A DNA stretch of 64,000 bases from Flavobacteriaceae bacterium (GTDB lineage Bacteria; Bacteroidota; Bacteroidia; Flavobacteriales; Flavobacteriaceae): the NCBI GenBank assembly GCA_018402385.1, contig JAGYJA010000004.1:124001-188000 (forward strand), written 5' to 3'. Below the pieces are notes generated by a model that did no database searches, was not told the DNA's origin, and worked only from the letters and a program-made list of their open reading frames with translations. Positions 8,770-17,693 of this stretch are shown one piece after another; position 1 is the first letter of the stretch; each line of letters begins with the position of its first letter. A program made the translations under genes and the position numbers.

Positions 8770-9186
8770 ATGAACTCGCAGGCAAAAGATATTGTAAAAG
8801 CATTTTACAATTCAGACTTTATAAATGATGCGGCAGTGATTGAAACTTTTGTTCATCCTGAAGTCACATTGATATGGAATAGTGCCACAGACGGTTTATC
8901 AATTTTAAATTTTGATGATTTATCTGATTTTTTTCAGGAGGTGAGCCGGTCTTATTTAGAAATGCGCATCGAAGTGAGTCATATTCTTCAGGATGATAAT
9001 TTTGTAACCATCAGGTATAAATACTACATAAGAACTGTTGAAAACCCTGATGAAGAGCTGGGTATTGCTCATTTTATTACAATTTGGGAACTTAAAGATA
9101 ACAAACTCTACAAAGGCTATCAAATTAGTCAACCCGTTACAGAAAAAGACGATACACAAAAATCATATCACAGAGTGAAAGTATAA
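8770..9186 (+). CDS. NTF2-like (SnoaL-type) protein
   Basis: A 138-residue soluble protein with the cone-shaped alpha+beta pattern of the NTF2/SnoaL superfamily: an N-terminal helix (AKDIVKAFYNSDFIND), then strands with FVHPEVTLIWNSATDG, VSHILQDDNFVTIRYKYYI, and GIAHFITIWELKDNKLYKGYQ. Members bind small molecules or act as accessory enzymes; no catalytic residues can be assigned. It starts 5 nt after the second LpxD-like gene, so it ends that operon. Its partner in the pathway is unknown. Confidence 0.7.
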   Translation: MNSQAKDIVKAFYNSDFINDAAVIETFVHPEVTLIWNSATDGLSILNFDDLSDFFQEVSRSYLEMRIEVSHILQDDNFVTIRYKYYIRTVENPDEELGIAHFITIWELKDNKLYKGYQISQPVTEKDDTQKSYHRVKV

Positions 9187-9217
9187 TTTTTATACTCGTT
9201 ATAAAAGTTTATTTTTG
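9187..9217 (+). promoter_or_regulatory. promoter of sucD
   Basis: TATTTTTG at 9210-9217 matches the -7 consensus; a T-rich TTTT at 9187-9190 is a weak -33 box. The inferred start point is about 20 nt upstream of the sucD ATG. Confidence 0.45.
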
Positions 9218-9245
9218 CAGTCAAATTCAATAAAATTAAAATTCA

Positions 9246-10118
9246 ATGAGCGTTTTAGTAAACAAAAATTCCAAAATAATAGTTCAAGGTTTTACAGGAA
9301 GTGAAGGCACATTTCACGCAAGTCAAATGATAGAATATGGCACCAACGTTGTTGGCGGTGTTACTCCAGGAAAAGGAGGTCAAACTCATCTGGAAAAACC
9401 TGTATTTAATACGGTTTCAGAAGCGGTTAATAAAACTGGCGCAGATACTTCCATCATTTTTGTTCCTCCCGCTTTTGCAGCAGACGCCATTATGGAAGCA
9501 GCAGATTCAGGAATTAAAGTTATTATAACAATTACCGAAGGAATTCCGGTTTCAGATATGATCAAAGCCGCCGCTTATATAAAAGATAGAAATTGCACTC
9601 TTATTGGGCCCAACTGTCCCGGAGTCATCACACCGGGAGAAGCAAAAGTGGGTATTATGCCCGGTTTTGTTTTCAAAAAAGGAAACGTTGGATTGGTTTC
9701 AAAATCAGGTACTTTAACTTATGAAGCAGCAGACCAGGTTGTAAAACAAGGCCTTGGAATTACTACAGCAATTGGAATTGGTGGAGACCCTATTATTGGA
9801 ACCACTACAAAAGAAGCGCTGGAAATGTTGATTAATGATGAAGAAACAGCCTGTGTTGTTATGATTGGTGAAATTGGAGGTCAATTGGAAGCTGATGCTG
9901 CAAAATGGTACAAAGAAAGCGGCAGCAAAAAACCCGTTGTAGGTTTTATCGCCGGTGAAACCGCGCCTGCCGGAAGAACAATGGGACATGCCGGTGCTAT
10001 TGTGGGCGGAAGCGAAGATACCGCTGCAGCAAAAAAGAAAATTATGAGAGAACACGGGATTCACGTGGTAGATTCTCCCGCAGAAATTGGTAAAAAAGTA
10101 GCTGAAGTCTTAGCTTAG
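9246..10118 (+). CDS. sucD: succinyl-CoA ligase alpha subunit
   Basis: SucD is the CoA-binding and phosphohistidine subunit of succinyl-CoA synthetase in the TCA cycle; it needs the SucC beta subunit, which is not in this window. At 290 residues it is full length: the Rossmann CoA site [19 protein letters not shown] near the N-terminus, [20 protein letters not shown] in the middle, and the active-site phosphohistidine in [14 protein letters not shown] at about residue 247. It has its own promoter and terminator, so it is probably monocistronic. Confidence 0.96.
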   Translation: MSVLVNKNSKIIVQGFTGSEGTFHASQMIEYGTNVVGGVTPGKGGQTHLEKPVFNTVSEAVNKTGADTSIIFVPPAFAADAIMEAADSGIKVIITITEGIPVSDMIKAAAYIKDRNCTLIGPNCPGVITPGEAKVGIMPGFVFKKGNVGLVSKSGTLTYEAADQVVKQGLGITTAIGIGGDPIIGTTTKEALEMLINDEETACVVMIGEIGGQLEADAAKWYKESGSKKPVVGFIAGETAPAGRTMGHAGAIVGGSEDTAAAKKKIMREHGIHVVDSPAEIGKKVAEVLA

Positions 10119-10140
10119 GCTTTTTCATTAAAACTTAAAA

Positions 10141-10172
10141 AAACCTTCTGATTGATTTCAGGAGGTTTTTTT
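10141..10172 (+). terminator. intrinsic terminator after sucD
   Basis: A 10-bp stem (10142-10151 with 10158-10167, one G-U pair, loop of 6) is followed by a run of T, in the right place for sucD. Confidence 0.8.
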
Positions 10173-10202
10173 GTTACTTCCTTATCCAATTGCTTATATT
10201 TG
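10170..10202 (+). promoter_or_regulatory. promoter of fabG
   Basis: TTTG at 10170-10173 and TATATTTG at 10195-10202, 21 nt apart, form a good Bacteroidota promoter. The -33 box is made from the T-run of the sucD terminator. The ATG follows 28 nt later. Confidence 0.6.
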
Positions 10203-10230
10203 ATGACAACATTTAATTGAAACTTAAACT

Positions 10231-10976
10231 ATGAAATTACTTGAAGGAAAAACAGCCATTATCACCGGTGGAAGCCGTGGAATTGGGAAAGGAATCGCAG
10301 AAGTTTTTGCAAAACACGGTGCCCATGTTGCATTTACATATAGCTCCTCTGAAGAGGCAGCCATTGCACTTGAAAACGAATTAAAAAAAGAAGGCGTAAA
10401 AGCCAAAGCTTATAAAAGCGATGCTTCAAACTACCAACAATCACAAGAACTCGCTGAGGAAGTGGTGAAAGATTTTGGAAGCATTGATATTCTCATCAAC
10501 AATGCCGGTATCACCAAAGACAACCTCCTGATGCGTATTACCGAAGAAGATTTTGACAAGGTGATTGAGGTGAACTTAAAATCTGTATTCAATATGACCA
10601 AAGCCGTGCAGCGCACTATGCTCAAGCAACGCAAGGGCTCTATAATCAATATGAGTTCGGTGGTGGGAGTAAAAGGCAACGCCGGGCAAACCAACTATGC
10701 TGCTTCAAAAGCGGGAATTATTGGCTTTACCAAATCAGTGGCTTTGGAATTAGGTTCACGAGACATTCGTTGCAATGCCATTGCACCGGGCTTTATAGAA
10801 ACCGAAATGACCGGAAAACTCGACGCAGCGACCGTTCAGGGCTGGAGGGACGCTATCCCATTAAAAAGGGAGGAACCCCTGAAGATATTGCTAATGTGTG
10901 TGTGTTTCTTGGCAGTGACCTTTCCGCTTATGTGACAGGTCAGGTATTGAATGTCGATGGAGGAATGCTTACCTAA
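10231..10976 (+). CDS. fabG: 3-oxoacyl-ACP reductase FabG (frameshifted)
   Basis: FabG reduces 3-oxoacyl-ACP with NADPH in fatty-acid elongation, upstream of the FabZ reaction encoded at 6 kb. The SDR fold is clear: [15 protein letters not shown] (nucleotide loop), NNAGI, the catalytic Ser in [18 protein letters not shown] (Tyr/Lys), and the C-terminal [15 protein letters not shown]. The frame breaks near 10868: the 5' frame reads on into an alien tail, while the correct C-terminus ([17 protein letters not shown]) is in the next frame and ends at 10976. One extra G in the AAAAAGGGAGG tract would repair it to about 248 residues, the family's normal length. I take it as a homopolymer sequence error. 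Confidence 0.92.
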
Positions 10977-10980
10977 AGAG

Positions 10981-11036
10981 GTTCAAGGTTTAAAGTTCGA
11001 AATTTCAAGTTGAAATAACTCAACTCAAAAACTCAA
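10981..11036. repeat. degenerate heptamer tandem repeat
   Basis: Directly after fabG and 8 nt before the next ATG lie eight 7-mers in register: GTTCAAG, GTTTAAA, GTTCGAA, ATTTCAA, GTTGAAA, TAACTCA, ACTCAAA, AACTCAA. The register is clear in the first five and loose in the last three. A similar array lies at 61701-61749. Confidence 0.5.
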
Positions 11037-11044
11037 TAACAAAT

Positions 11045-13075
11045 ATGCATGAAAACGCCTTGCTTTATATCATTCTAGCTGCTTTAATCGCTTTTGGTGT
11101 AGCAGGGTATTTTTATGGATATAAATCTAAACTTAACCGAAGACTCAGATGGTTCTTTGGGGTGCTTCGGTTTTTGACTATTTTTGTTTTATTGCTGCTT
11201 CTTATCAATCCAAAATTTTACCAGACTTCATACGTCAATGTAAAACCGGCACTTGCAGTAGCAGTAGATAATACACAATCTGTCAGTTATTTAGATAAGA
11301 GTAATAATGCAGAAAAACTTGTGGACTTTTTAAAAAACCATGAGGAATTAAACAACCGGTTTGATCTTTCTTTTTATGCTTTCGGCGAAAGCCTTAAACG
11401 CCTTGATACGCTTACTTTTTCAGAAAGGCAAACCAATATTTCAGATCCTTTACTTTCGCTTAACGAAATTTATAAAAACAAAGTCGCCCCATTTTTATTG
11501 GTAACAGACGGTAACCAAACCTTGGGAACAGATTTTGAATTTTCAACACAAAACGTAAAACAACCCATTTATCCGGTTATACTTGGTGATACAATCAGAT
11601 ATAAAGATTTTGCAATCACTCAAATAAATGTAAACCGGTATGCTTATTTAAAAAATGAATTTCCTGTTGAAGTGTTTTTAATTTATACAGGAGAGACTTC
11701 AGAAAACACAACATTTACGGTAAGACAAGGAAATACAACTGTATTTCAACAAAACCTGACATTTAATGCTCAAGAAAGTTCAAAGGTGATTGAATTCAAA
11801 CTACCGGCTAACAGCGTGGGTGTCCAAAAATACACGACAGAAATAAGTCCGCTTGAGAATGAAAAAAACGTAGATAACAATAGCAAGTTTTTTGCGGTAG
11901 AAGTGATTGACCAAGCGACAAATGTATTACTGGTTTCAGATATTTCACATCCTGACCTGGGAGCGTTGAAAAAATCAATTACCAGTAATGAACAACGCAA
12001 ATTAATCATAAAGACTCCTGAAGAAGCACTTGAGCATCTTGATGATTCTCAATTGGTAATACTTTATCAGCCCACAAATAGTTTTAATGTTATTTATGAC
12101 AGATTGGAAGAGAACAATCAAAACACACTTATAATAACTGGAAAAAACACCAACTGGACATTTTTAAATGCCCGTCAAAACCGGTATGCAAAAGCAGCTT
12201 ATAGCTCTGAGCAAGTTCAAGGCAGGTTAAATAGCGGATTTGCTCTCTTTTCAATTGAGGACATTGGTTTTAATGGATTCCCACCATTAGAGACTTCACT
12301 TGGCGACTTGAAAGTAAATGTTCCACACGATGTACTTTTAAGCCAACAGATTTTGGGGATTGATACTGAAAATCCGTTACTGTTTACTTTTGAAGAGAAC
12401 AACAGAAAAGAGGCAGTATTAGATGGAGAAGATATATGGAGATGGAGGGCTCATGTGTTTGTTAAAAATAAGAGTTTTAAGCCGTTTGATGATTTTGTGA
12501 GCAGCTTAGTACAATATTTATCTTCAGACAAACTTCGCTCACGGCTTGATGTCAAAGCGGAGTCTTTTTATTATAATAGTGGTGATGTAAAGTTAAGCGC
12601 TCAGTATTTTGATCAAAACTATGTTTTTAATAATAAAGCCTCTATAACAATCACTGTTAAGAACCAAGAAACTGAACAAGAAAGTACATTTCCGATGCTG
12701 TTGAAATCTAATTTTTATGAAGTAAATTTAAGTAGTCTGGCAGCGGGTGAATACTCATATACAGTCTCAGTTACTGATGAGGCTTTGAGAGCTTCCGGAA
12801 ATTTTAGTATTATAGATTTTAATGTGGAACAGCAATTTTTAAATGCTCAAACAGAGAAACTTCAGAGGGTCTCAAACGCAACAGGAGGAATTAGTTATTT
12901 TGTGAATGATTATTCAAAGCTTGTGGAAGATTTAATTCAAGACGATAGATATGTTTCCATTCAGAAAAGTGAACAAAAAATCGTAACTTTGCTAAATTGG
13001 AAAATTTTGTTGTTTTTACTTGCTTTTTTACTTGCAGTAGAGTGGTTTAGCAGAAAATACAACGGATTGACATAA
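11045..13075 (+). CDS. VWA-like membrane protein, 676 aa
   Basis: A large protein anchored by two N-terminal helices (about 5-24 and 35-56) and one C-terminal helix (about 648-668), with an extracytoplasmic body between. The part after the second helix (LAVAVDNTQSVSYLDKS) has a DxTxS variant of the von Willebrand A metal-site motif DxSxS, and LLVTDGNQTLG is the matching TDG strand, so a VWA-type fold at about 75-190 is likely. The rest consists of beta-rich segments. Family members are conserved in flavobacteria without a firm function. It precedes a prohibitin by 31 nt, so the two may form a membrane-associated unit. Confidence 0.7.
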   Translation: MHENALLYIILAALIAFGVAGYFYGYKSKLNRRLRWFFGVLRFLTIFVLLLLLINPKFYQTSYVNVKPALAVAVDNTQSVSYLDKSNNAEKLVDFLKNHEELNNRFDLSFYAFGESLKRLDTLTFSERQTNISDPLLSLNEIYKNKVAPFLLVTDGNQTLGTDFEFSTQNVKQPIYPVILGDTIRYKDFAITQINVNRYAYLKNEFPVEVFLIYTGETSENTTFTVRQGNTTVFQQNLTFNAQESSKVIEFKLPANSVGVQKYTTEISPLENEKNVDNNSKFFAVEVIDQATNVLLVSDISHPDLGALKKSITSNEQRKLIIKTPEEALEHLDDSQLVILYQPTNSFNVIYDRLEENNQNTLIITGKNTNWTFLNARQNRYAKAAYSSEQVQGRLNSGFALFSIEDIGFNGFPPLETSLGDLKVNVPHDVLLSQQILGIDTENPLLFTFEENNRKEAVLDGEDIWRWRAHVFVKNKSFKPFDDFVSSLVQYLSSDKLRSRLDVKAESFYYNSGDVKLSAQYFDQNYVFNNKASITITVKNQETEQESTFPMLLKSNFYEVNLSSLAAGEYSYTVSVTDEALRASGNFSIIDFNVEQQFLNAQTEKLQRVSNATGGISYFVNDYSKLVEDLIQDDRYVSIQKSEQKIVTLLNWKILLFLLAFLLAVEWFSRKYNGLT

Positions 13076-13106
13076 TAAAATTTAAACAAAATAAAAAAGC
13101 TAAATA

Positions 13107-13922
13107 ATGGAAAAAATGCCAAAAATTGGATTGCCTTTAATCATCATAGGAATCATTGTAATCATCGTATTAACAAAGTCGATAGTGACTATTGGAGCCG
13201 GTTCAGCCGGAGTTTTATATAAGCCACTTGCAGATGGTGTTGTTACAGAAAGACCTGCAATGGGTGAAGGATTTCATATCGTAGCTCCTTGGAATAGTGT
13301 TACTGTATTTGAAGTAAGACAACAAGAGCTTTCAGAAAAAATTGAAGCACTTTCTTCTAATGGTTTGGATATTAGAATCGATGCCTCTATCTGGTTTCAA
13401 CCGGAATATGAAAACCTTGCAAACTTGTATCAGCAAAAAGGAGAAACCTATGTTCAACGTGTTTTACAACCGGCAATTCGTTCTGCTGCTAGAAGTGTTG
13501 TGGGACGTTATACGCCAGAGCAACTTTATTCCAGCAAAAGAGATGCTATTCAAACTGAGATATATACTGAAACAAACCGCTTACTCGAAGGGCAGTTTGT
13601 ACAGTTAAACGAAGTACTTGTGAGAGATGTAAAATTACCTACCACAATCAAAGAAGCAATCGAAAGAAAATTAAGTCAAGAACAAGAGGCTTTAGAGTAT
13701 GTATTTAGACTACAAAAAGCAGAACAGGAGGCAGAAAGACAGCGAATTGATGCAGAAGGTAAAGCAACTGCAAACAGTATTTTAAGTGCTTCATTGACAG
13801 ATAAAATTCTTCAGGAAAAAGGAATTCAAGCAACACTTGAACTCTCAAAATCACCAAATGCAAAGGTAGTGGTGATTGGCGGAGGAGAGTCTGGAATGCC
13901 TATTATCTTAGGAAATAACTAA
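13107..13922 (+). CDS. prohibitin/SPFH-domain membrane protein
   Basis: A 271-residue SPFH protein: one N-terminal helix (about 8-26), then the band-7 domain from VGAGSAGVLYKPLADGVV-like sequence (here TIGAGSAGVLYKPLADG) to about residue 195, followed by a charged coiled coil (EYVFRLQKAEQEAERQRIDAEGK, in pieces) and a hydrophobic C-terminus. Prohibitins form ring-like scaffolds in the inner membrane and control proteases or membrane microdomains. It is close behind the VWA-like gene and ends at a terminator. Assignment to the family is secure; its client is unknown. Confidence 0.88.
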   Translation: MEKMPKIGLPLIIIGIIVIIVLTKSIVTIGAGSAGVLYKPLADGVVTERPAMGEGFHIVAPWNSVTVFEVRQQELSEKIEALSSNGLDIRIDASIWFQPEYENLANLYQQKGETYVQRVLQPAIRSAARSVVGRYTPEQLYSSKRDAIQTEIYTETNRLLEGQFVQLNEVLVRDVKLPTTIKEAIERKLSQEQEALEYVFRLQKAEQEAERQRIDAEGKATANSILSASLTDKILQEKGIQATLELSKSPNAKVVVIGGGESGMPIILGNN

Positions 13923-13943
13923 TAAGTGAATTTGCAACTAAAT

Positions 13944-13974
13944 AAAAAAGCCACTCTAGTAAGTGGCTTTTTTT
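13944..13974. terminator. bidirectional terminator
   Basis: An AAAAAGCCACT / AGTGGCTTTTT hairpin with a 6-nt loop, T-rich on both strands. It ends the prohibitin gene; its minus-strand arm contains the last codons of the helix-hairpin-helix gene. Confidence 0.8.
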
Positions 13975-14489
13975 ATTAATATTTCTTTTGCTTGCTCCAC
14001 CCATTTATCACGTTCAATTCTCCCGGGAAAATATTCAATAAGATGAGTGAGAGCTTTGATGTCTTCATTTGTAAAACGACTTATTTGAGAAAAAGAATAA
14101 ATACCAATTTGGTTTAACTTTTCTTCAATAAAGGGGTTTAATCCTTCTATTTTGGTTAAGTCGTCTTTGTTTCTCTCATCAGCATAGCCAAAACTATCAA
14201 AATTCAATCCCTTTTCAACTTCATTCTCCTCATTTATAATTGTTCCGGTTGAGGTTCCATTTTTATGATCTTTAATGATTTTAATAAATTCGGGTTTTAA
14301 TTCACTAAAAATTGTTTCAATATCATTGATTTCAGTTTTATTCTTTTTTGTTTCTGGTTGTGAAATAGTTTGCTTGCTTTTTGACTTTTGTTTTCCAAAA
14401 AAATAACCTATCAAAAACGCAACAAACATCAGTAGAAATATTTCTACCAAATAAAACCAATCTATAGAATAGTCATTTAAAAAATCCAT
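13956..14489 (-). CDS. membrane-anchored helix-hairpin-helix protein
   Basis: 177 residues: one N-terminal membrane helix (about 10-30, followed by FFGKQKSKSK), a charged linker rich in Lys/Glu, and at about 110-175 a helix-hairpin-helix domain (LTKIEGLNPFIEEKLNQIGI...FSQISRFTNEDIKALT) of the H3TH type often labelled 'flap endonuclease-1-like'. In this group the domain usually sits on the cytoplasmic side of small membrane proteins; nuclease residues are absent, so DNA binding or protein binding is more likely than catalysis. It lies 6 nt behind the OmpA-like gene and is probably cotranscribed with it. Confidence 0.7.
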   Translation of the reverse strand: MDFLNDYSIDWFYLVEIFLLMFVAFLIGYFFGKQKSKSKQTISQPETKKNKTEINDIETIFSELKPEFIKIIKDHKNGTSTGTIINEENEVEKGLNFDSFGYADERNKDDLTKIEGLNPFIEEKLNQIGIYSFSQISRFTNEDIKALTHLIEYFPGRIERDKWVEQAKEILIKKATY

Positions 14490-14495
14490 TTTATT

Positions 14496-15437
14496 TTATT
14501 CTATTATAAATTCGATACGTAAATTATTTTTTCTTCCTGTCTGCGTGTTGTTATCATCAATTGGATTTGATTCTCCTTCAGATAAAGCAGTAAGCCTTTT
14601 TGAGTCAAATCCTTCCCGGTTTATTAAATACCATCTCACTTGTTGTGCATATTTTAACCCTTGTTGATAATTATCAACTGCACTGCCAATGTTGTCTGTA
14701 TGTCCAATTATTTTTGCTTTCCTGTTTGGGTTTGATTCAAAAAGTTGCCTTAATTCCTTAGCATAATCCTTCAATTCTTGGTTTGCAATTATTCTAGAAA
14801 AAGTAAAGGTTGGATAAACTATTTGAGATACAATGCGATTACTTTCAATTTCAGCTTTTCGCTCTTCATCTAGTGGTTTTATTTGAAATGAAATAACACC
14901 ATAAGAACTATTATTTTTATCAAACTCAATTTCTCGTATAATGCTTTTAACACTCAATATATAAGGATTAACACCAAGTCTATTGAGTTCATTTATTAAA
15001 AATTCACCTCGTTTTTGTCCAATATTTGGGGTGTCAAAATTTTCAGTCGCACTGTACTCGCTGTTAATGATAATTTCTACATTATCATTTTCATTCAAAT
15101 AGTCTGTAAGTAGTTCAAAATAAATTTCTTTTGAGGGTTTAAAAAATACAGAATCTGAATTTTTTACTATAAATATACTATCCAAAGAAAATAAAACCTC
15201 ACCAAATTTATCATTCACATGAAGTAGTCCTTCGCTTTTATCGAGTTTTATTGGGATTTCCTCAATTATTTCTTGAGGAAGGGGAGTAGCCTCAGAAACA
15301 TTTTCAACTTGATTTTTATCGGTATTAAAATCATTAAAAAAAGTTTTAAAATTTGAGGAAGCGTTTGATGATAGATACAAAAAGGCAATACAAAACCATG
15401 CAACAAAAACTAAAAAGGCTTTCAAAAAAATACGCAT
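14496..15437 (-). CDS. OmpA-family C-terminal domain protein
   Basis: A 313-residue protein with an N-terminal helix (about 4-22) that acts as anchor or signal, a divergent middle, and a C-terminal OmpA-like peptidoglycan-binding domain at about 205-313 (LFESNPNRKAKIIGHTDNIGS, QQGLKYAQQVRWYL, RLTALSEGESNPID). A second, weaker OmpA-like segment (about 90-180: YLNENDNVEIIINSEYS, GQKRGEFLINEL) suggests an internal duplication. It likely tethers an envelope complex to the cell wall. The helix-hairpin-helix gene follows after 6 nt. Confidence 0.8.
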   Translation of the reverse strand: MRIFLKAFLVFVAWFCIAFLYLSSNASSNFKTFFNDFNTDKNQVENVSEATPLPQEIIEEIPIKLDKSEGLLHVNDKFGEVLFSLDSIFIVKNSDSVFFKPSKEIYFELLTDYLNENDNVEIIINSEYSATENFDTPNIGQKRGEFLINELNRLGVNPYILSVKSIIREIEFDKNNSSYGVISFQIKPLDEERKAEIESNRIVSQIVYPTFTFSRIIANQELKDYAKELRQLFESNPNRKAKIIGHTDNIGSAVDNYQQGLKYAQQVRWYLINREGFDSKRLTALSEGESNPIDDNNTQTGRKNNLRIEFIIE

Positions 15438-15649
15438 AATTTCCCCAATATCTTATCCTTCAAATCTACTAAAAAGAAGTATAGATATTATATTTCGAAA
15501 AAATCTTTATTAACCGTCTTTTCACAATTTAAAATAGCGAAAAAGCAAATCTAAAAGAATTGATGATTGCCTAATTGAATGAATAATTATTTGTAAAAAA
15601 AAGCATCAATTTTAAATAATCTAATTTCCTTTTTCATCGGTGAATTAAA

Positions 15650-16486
15650 TCACCACCAAACTATAAAAAATTGTTCATAGGTTATTTTAGAAGTTTTTTT
15701 CCAGCACAAAAGGGATTTCTTATTTTGAAGTGATTTTTCGGCAAGTATCACTGAATCTTCGAAGGAAAACCAAGCATCGTTGTCCTCAGGATGGATTAAC
15801 CAGTTTTCTTTTTTCGGTAAACAATAGACATCATCCTCCCTATGCCTTTCAAAAAAGGAGTCTAAAGTCAGCCAAAAGCCGACAATGCAATCATTATTTA
15901 TTTCAGGAAATTGATTACCATACATATTTACCGGAACATAGAGCTTTCCCAAGAAACAAACCTGCTGAGTGTATTCTTTAATAGAAAGATTCAACTCCTT
16001 TAAATAATCCTGCGTAATTTTATGTTGAAGTAGGGGAAGTTGTTTGTGTTTTAATTTACTGATTTTAAATAATAAGGTGTCCCGCCTGTTTGGTCCAATC
16101 CAGCGTTGAAGTTCGCCATCAATTTCTGGGTCATACACATAAAATTTATAAACCAATTCAACGTGTAAAAACTCATTGCTTAATGTATCTTCTATTATAA
16201 AATCCAATTCACCGAGCGTTATTTTGTTTTCTATAATCTGAATGTTTGCAGCGAGAATGGAATGGTTCTTTGAGTTGTTAATAGCTTCCTGAAAAAACAT
16301 TTCAACACGTTTGCCCAACACCAGGTTTTCCGGAATGGGTTTTAATTCTAATTTATTAAAGTCTTCATTGTTTTTCCCGGAAAATGAAAACAATTCAAAA
16401 TTTTCACTTTCCTCAAAAAGTGCCGGAGTATCGAGAAAACCGATGTATTGTCTTACTAGCTTATTTTTAGATTCCATCAAGTTCAA
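15650..16486 (-). CDS. DUF1853 family protein
   Basis: 278 residues, soluble. The family signature is visible in the middle: GELDFIIED followed by HVELVYKFYVYDPE and WIGPNRRDTLLFKISKLKHKQLPLL, which places conserved acidic, His and Lys residues like those of a PD-(D/E)XK nuclease-like fold (D in GELDF, E in HVE, K in VYKFY). That nuclease reading is inference. The gene is isolated: 212 nt of non-coding DNA lie downstream and 136 nt upstream towards divergent corA. Confidence 0.75.
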   Translation of the reverse strand: MNLMESKNKLVRQYIGFLDTPALFEESENFELFSFSGKNNEDFNKLELKPIPENLVLGKRVEMFFQEAINNSKNHSILAANIQIIENKITLGELDFIIEDTLSNEFLHVELVYKFYVYDPEIDGELQRWIGPNRRDTLLFKISKLKHKQLPLLQHKITQDYLKELNLSIKEYTQQVCFLGKLYVPVNMYGNQFPEINNDCIVGFWLTLDSFFERHREDDVYCLPKKENWLIHPEDNDAWFSFEDSVILAEKSLQNKKSLLCWKKTSKITYEQFFIVWW

Positions 16487-16622
16487 AAATAGGGAAATAG
16501 CCGCTGTAAACCTTTTGTTTTTATAAAAACAACTAAAGTCTTGCTTTGCAATCGCTCATTTCCTGAAAAATTGTTTTATTTTTAGAAAACCAAAATCAAA
16601 AGCGTTCAACCGAACAAACTGT

Positions 16623-17690
16623 ATGGTAAGAAAAAAACAAAAGCGCAAGTCAAAATTAGGATTGGCACCGGGCACACTTCTCTTTACGGGTCAGCAAAAG
16701 ATGGAAAAAGCCGAATTTTCTGTATTGATTTACAATGAAAGTCAAGTGCAAGAAATCACACCCAAGGATTTAGAAGAAGTAATCCATTTGATTGATACAT
16801 CAAAAGATACGCTTTGGGTAAATATTGACGGCATCCATGATGAAGCCATCATTGAAAATATTTGCTCAAAAATTTTGGTTCACAAGCTTACAATGGAGGA
16901 TATCCTAAGTGTGGGGCAACGACCAAAAATCGATGAGTATGAAAATTACATACATATTGTCCTAAAAATGTTCATGATAGAAGCTGGTGGAGAAAGTGTG
17001 GATGATGAACAATTAAGCTTTATTCTTCATAAAAATATTTTGATTTCATTTCAAGAAAAAACCGGTGATGTTTTTGAAGGCGTGAGAAAGCGCATTATTG
17101 AAGGCAAAGGTTTTATTAGAAAAAGAGGGTCTGACTATTTGCTTTATGCTTTAGTTGACTCTGTTGTAGATCACTATTTTTTGATTTTAGAAGCGCTGGG
17201 CGAAAAAATAGAAACCCTGGAAACTGAACTTTTGACAAACCCAACAGAATCTGTTTTGGCTAAGCTACACCATTTGCGAAGGGAAACCCTTGAATTGAGG
17301 CGCTCTGTATACCCTTTACGCGAAGTTATTAGTAAATTTGAAAAGATAGATGAGTCTATTTTAAACCCAGATGTAAGAGTTTTTATTAGAGATCTTTATG
17401 ATCACACCATTCAGGTTATTGAAACCATTGAAGTGTTGAGGGAATCTGCATCCGGCTTGTTGGATTTGTATATGAACAGCGTTTCAAACAAGATGAATGA
17501 AATTATGAAAGTTCTTACGATCATGGCTTCTATTTTTATTCCGCTTACCTTTATCGCAGGTGTATATGGAATGAACTTTCAATATATGCCTGAGCTTGAA
17601 TACCGGTATGGATACTTTGTTGTTTGGGGTCTTATGGTCCTAGTGTTTGTGGGCATGCTAATATATTTTAAACGAAAAAAATGGCTGTAA
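16623..17690 (+). CDS. corA: CorA magnesium/cobalt transporter
   Basis: A 355-residue CorA channel: a large cytoplasmic alpha/beta N-terminal domain, a long stalk helix, and two C-terminal membrane helices. The first of these ends in the signature YGMNF near residue 317 and the second is followed by the basic tail FKRKKWL. Pentameric CorA channels mediate Mg2+ (also Co2+, Ni2+) uptake. The ATG at 16623 gives a normal basic N-terminus (MVRKKQKRKSK). The stop is 3 nt before the DUF2461 gene, which is therefore cotranscribed. Confidence 0.94.
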   Translation: MVRKKQKRKSKLGLAPGTLLFTGQQKMEKAEFSVLIYNESQVQEITPKDLEEVIHLIDTSKDTLWVNIDGIHDEAIIENICSKILVHKLTMEDILSVGQRPKIDEYENYIHIVLKMFMIEAGGESVDDEQLSFILHKNILISFQEKTGDVFEGVRKRIIEGKGFIRKRGSDYLLYALVDSVVDHYFLILEALGEKIETLETELLTNPTESVLAKLHHLRRETLELRRSVYPLREVISKFEKIDESILNPDVRVFIRDLYDHTIQVIETIEVLRESASGLLDLYMNSVSNKMNEIMKVLTIMASIFIPLTFIAGVYGMNFQYMPELEYRYGYFVVWGLMVLVFVGMLIYFKRKKWL

Positions 17691-17693
17691 TTT

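Noticed and set aside
9714-10064. 116-codon frame opposite sucD
   Set aside because: Antisense shadow of a conserved gene; Cys/Phe/Ser-rich product typical of a reverse-complement frame.
10860-10880. Programmed -1 frameshift at AAAAAGGG in fabG
   Set aside because: FabG is never known to need recoding, the tract is a homopolymer, and other genes here show the same kind of break.
10981-11015. tRNA-like TTCGAA sequence after fabG
   Set aside because: No cloverleaf can be drawn; it belongs to the heptamer repeat.
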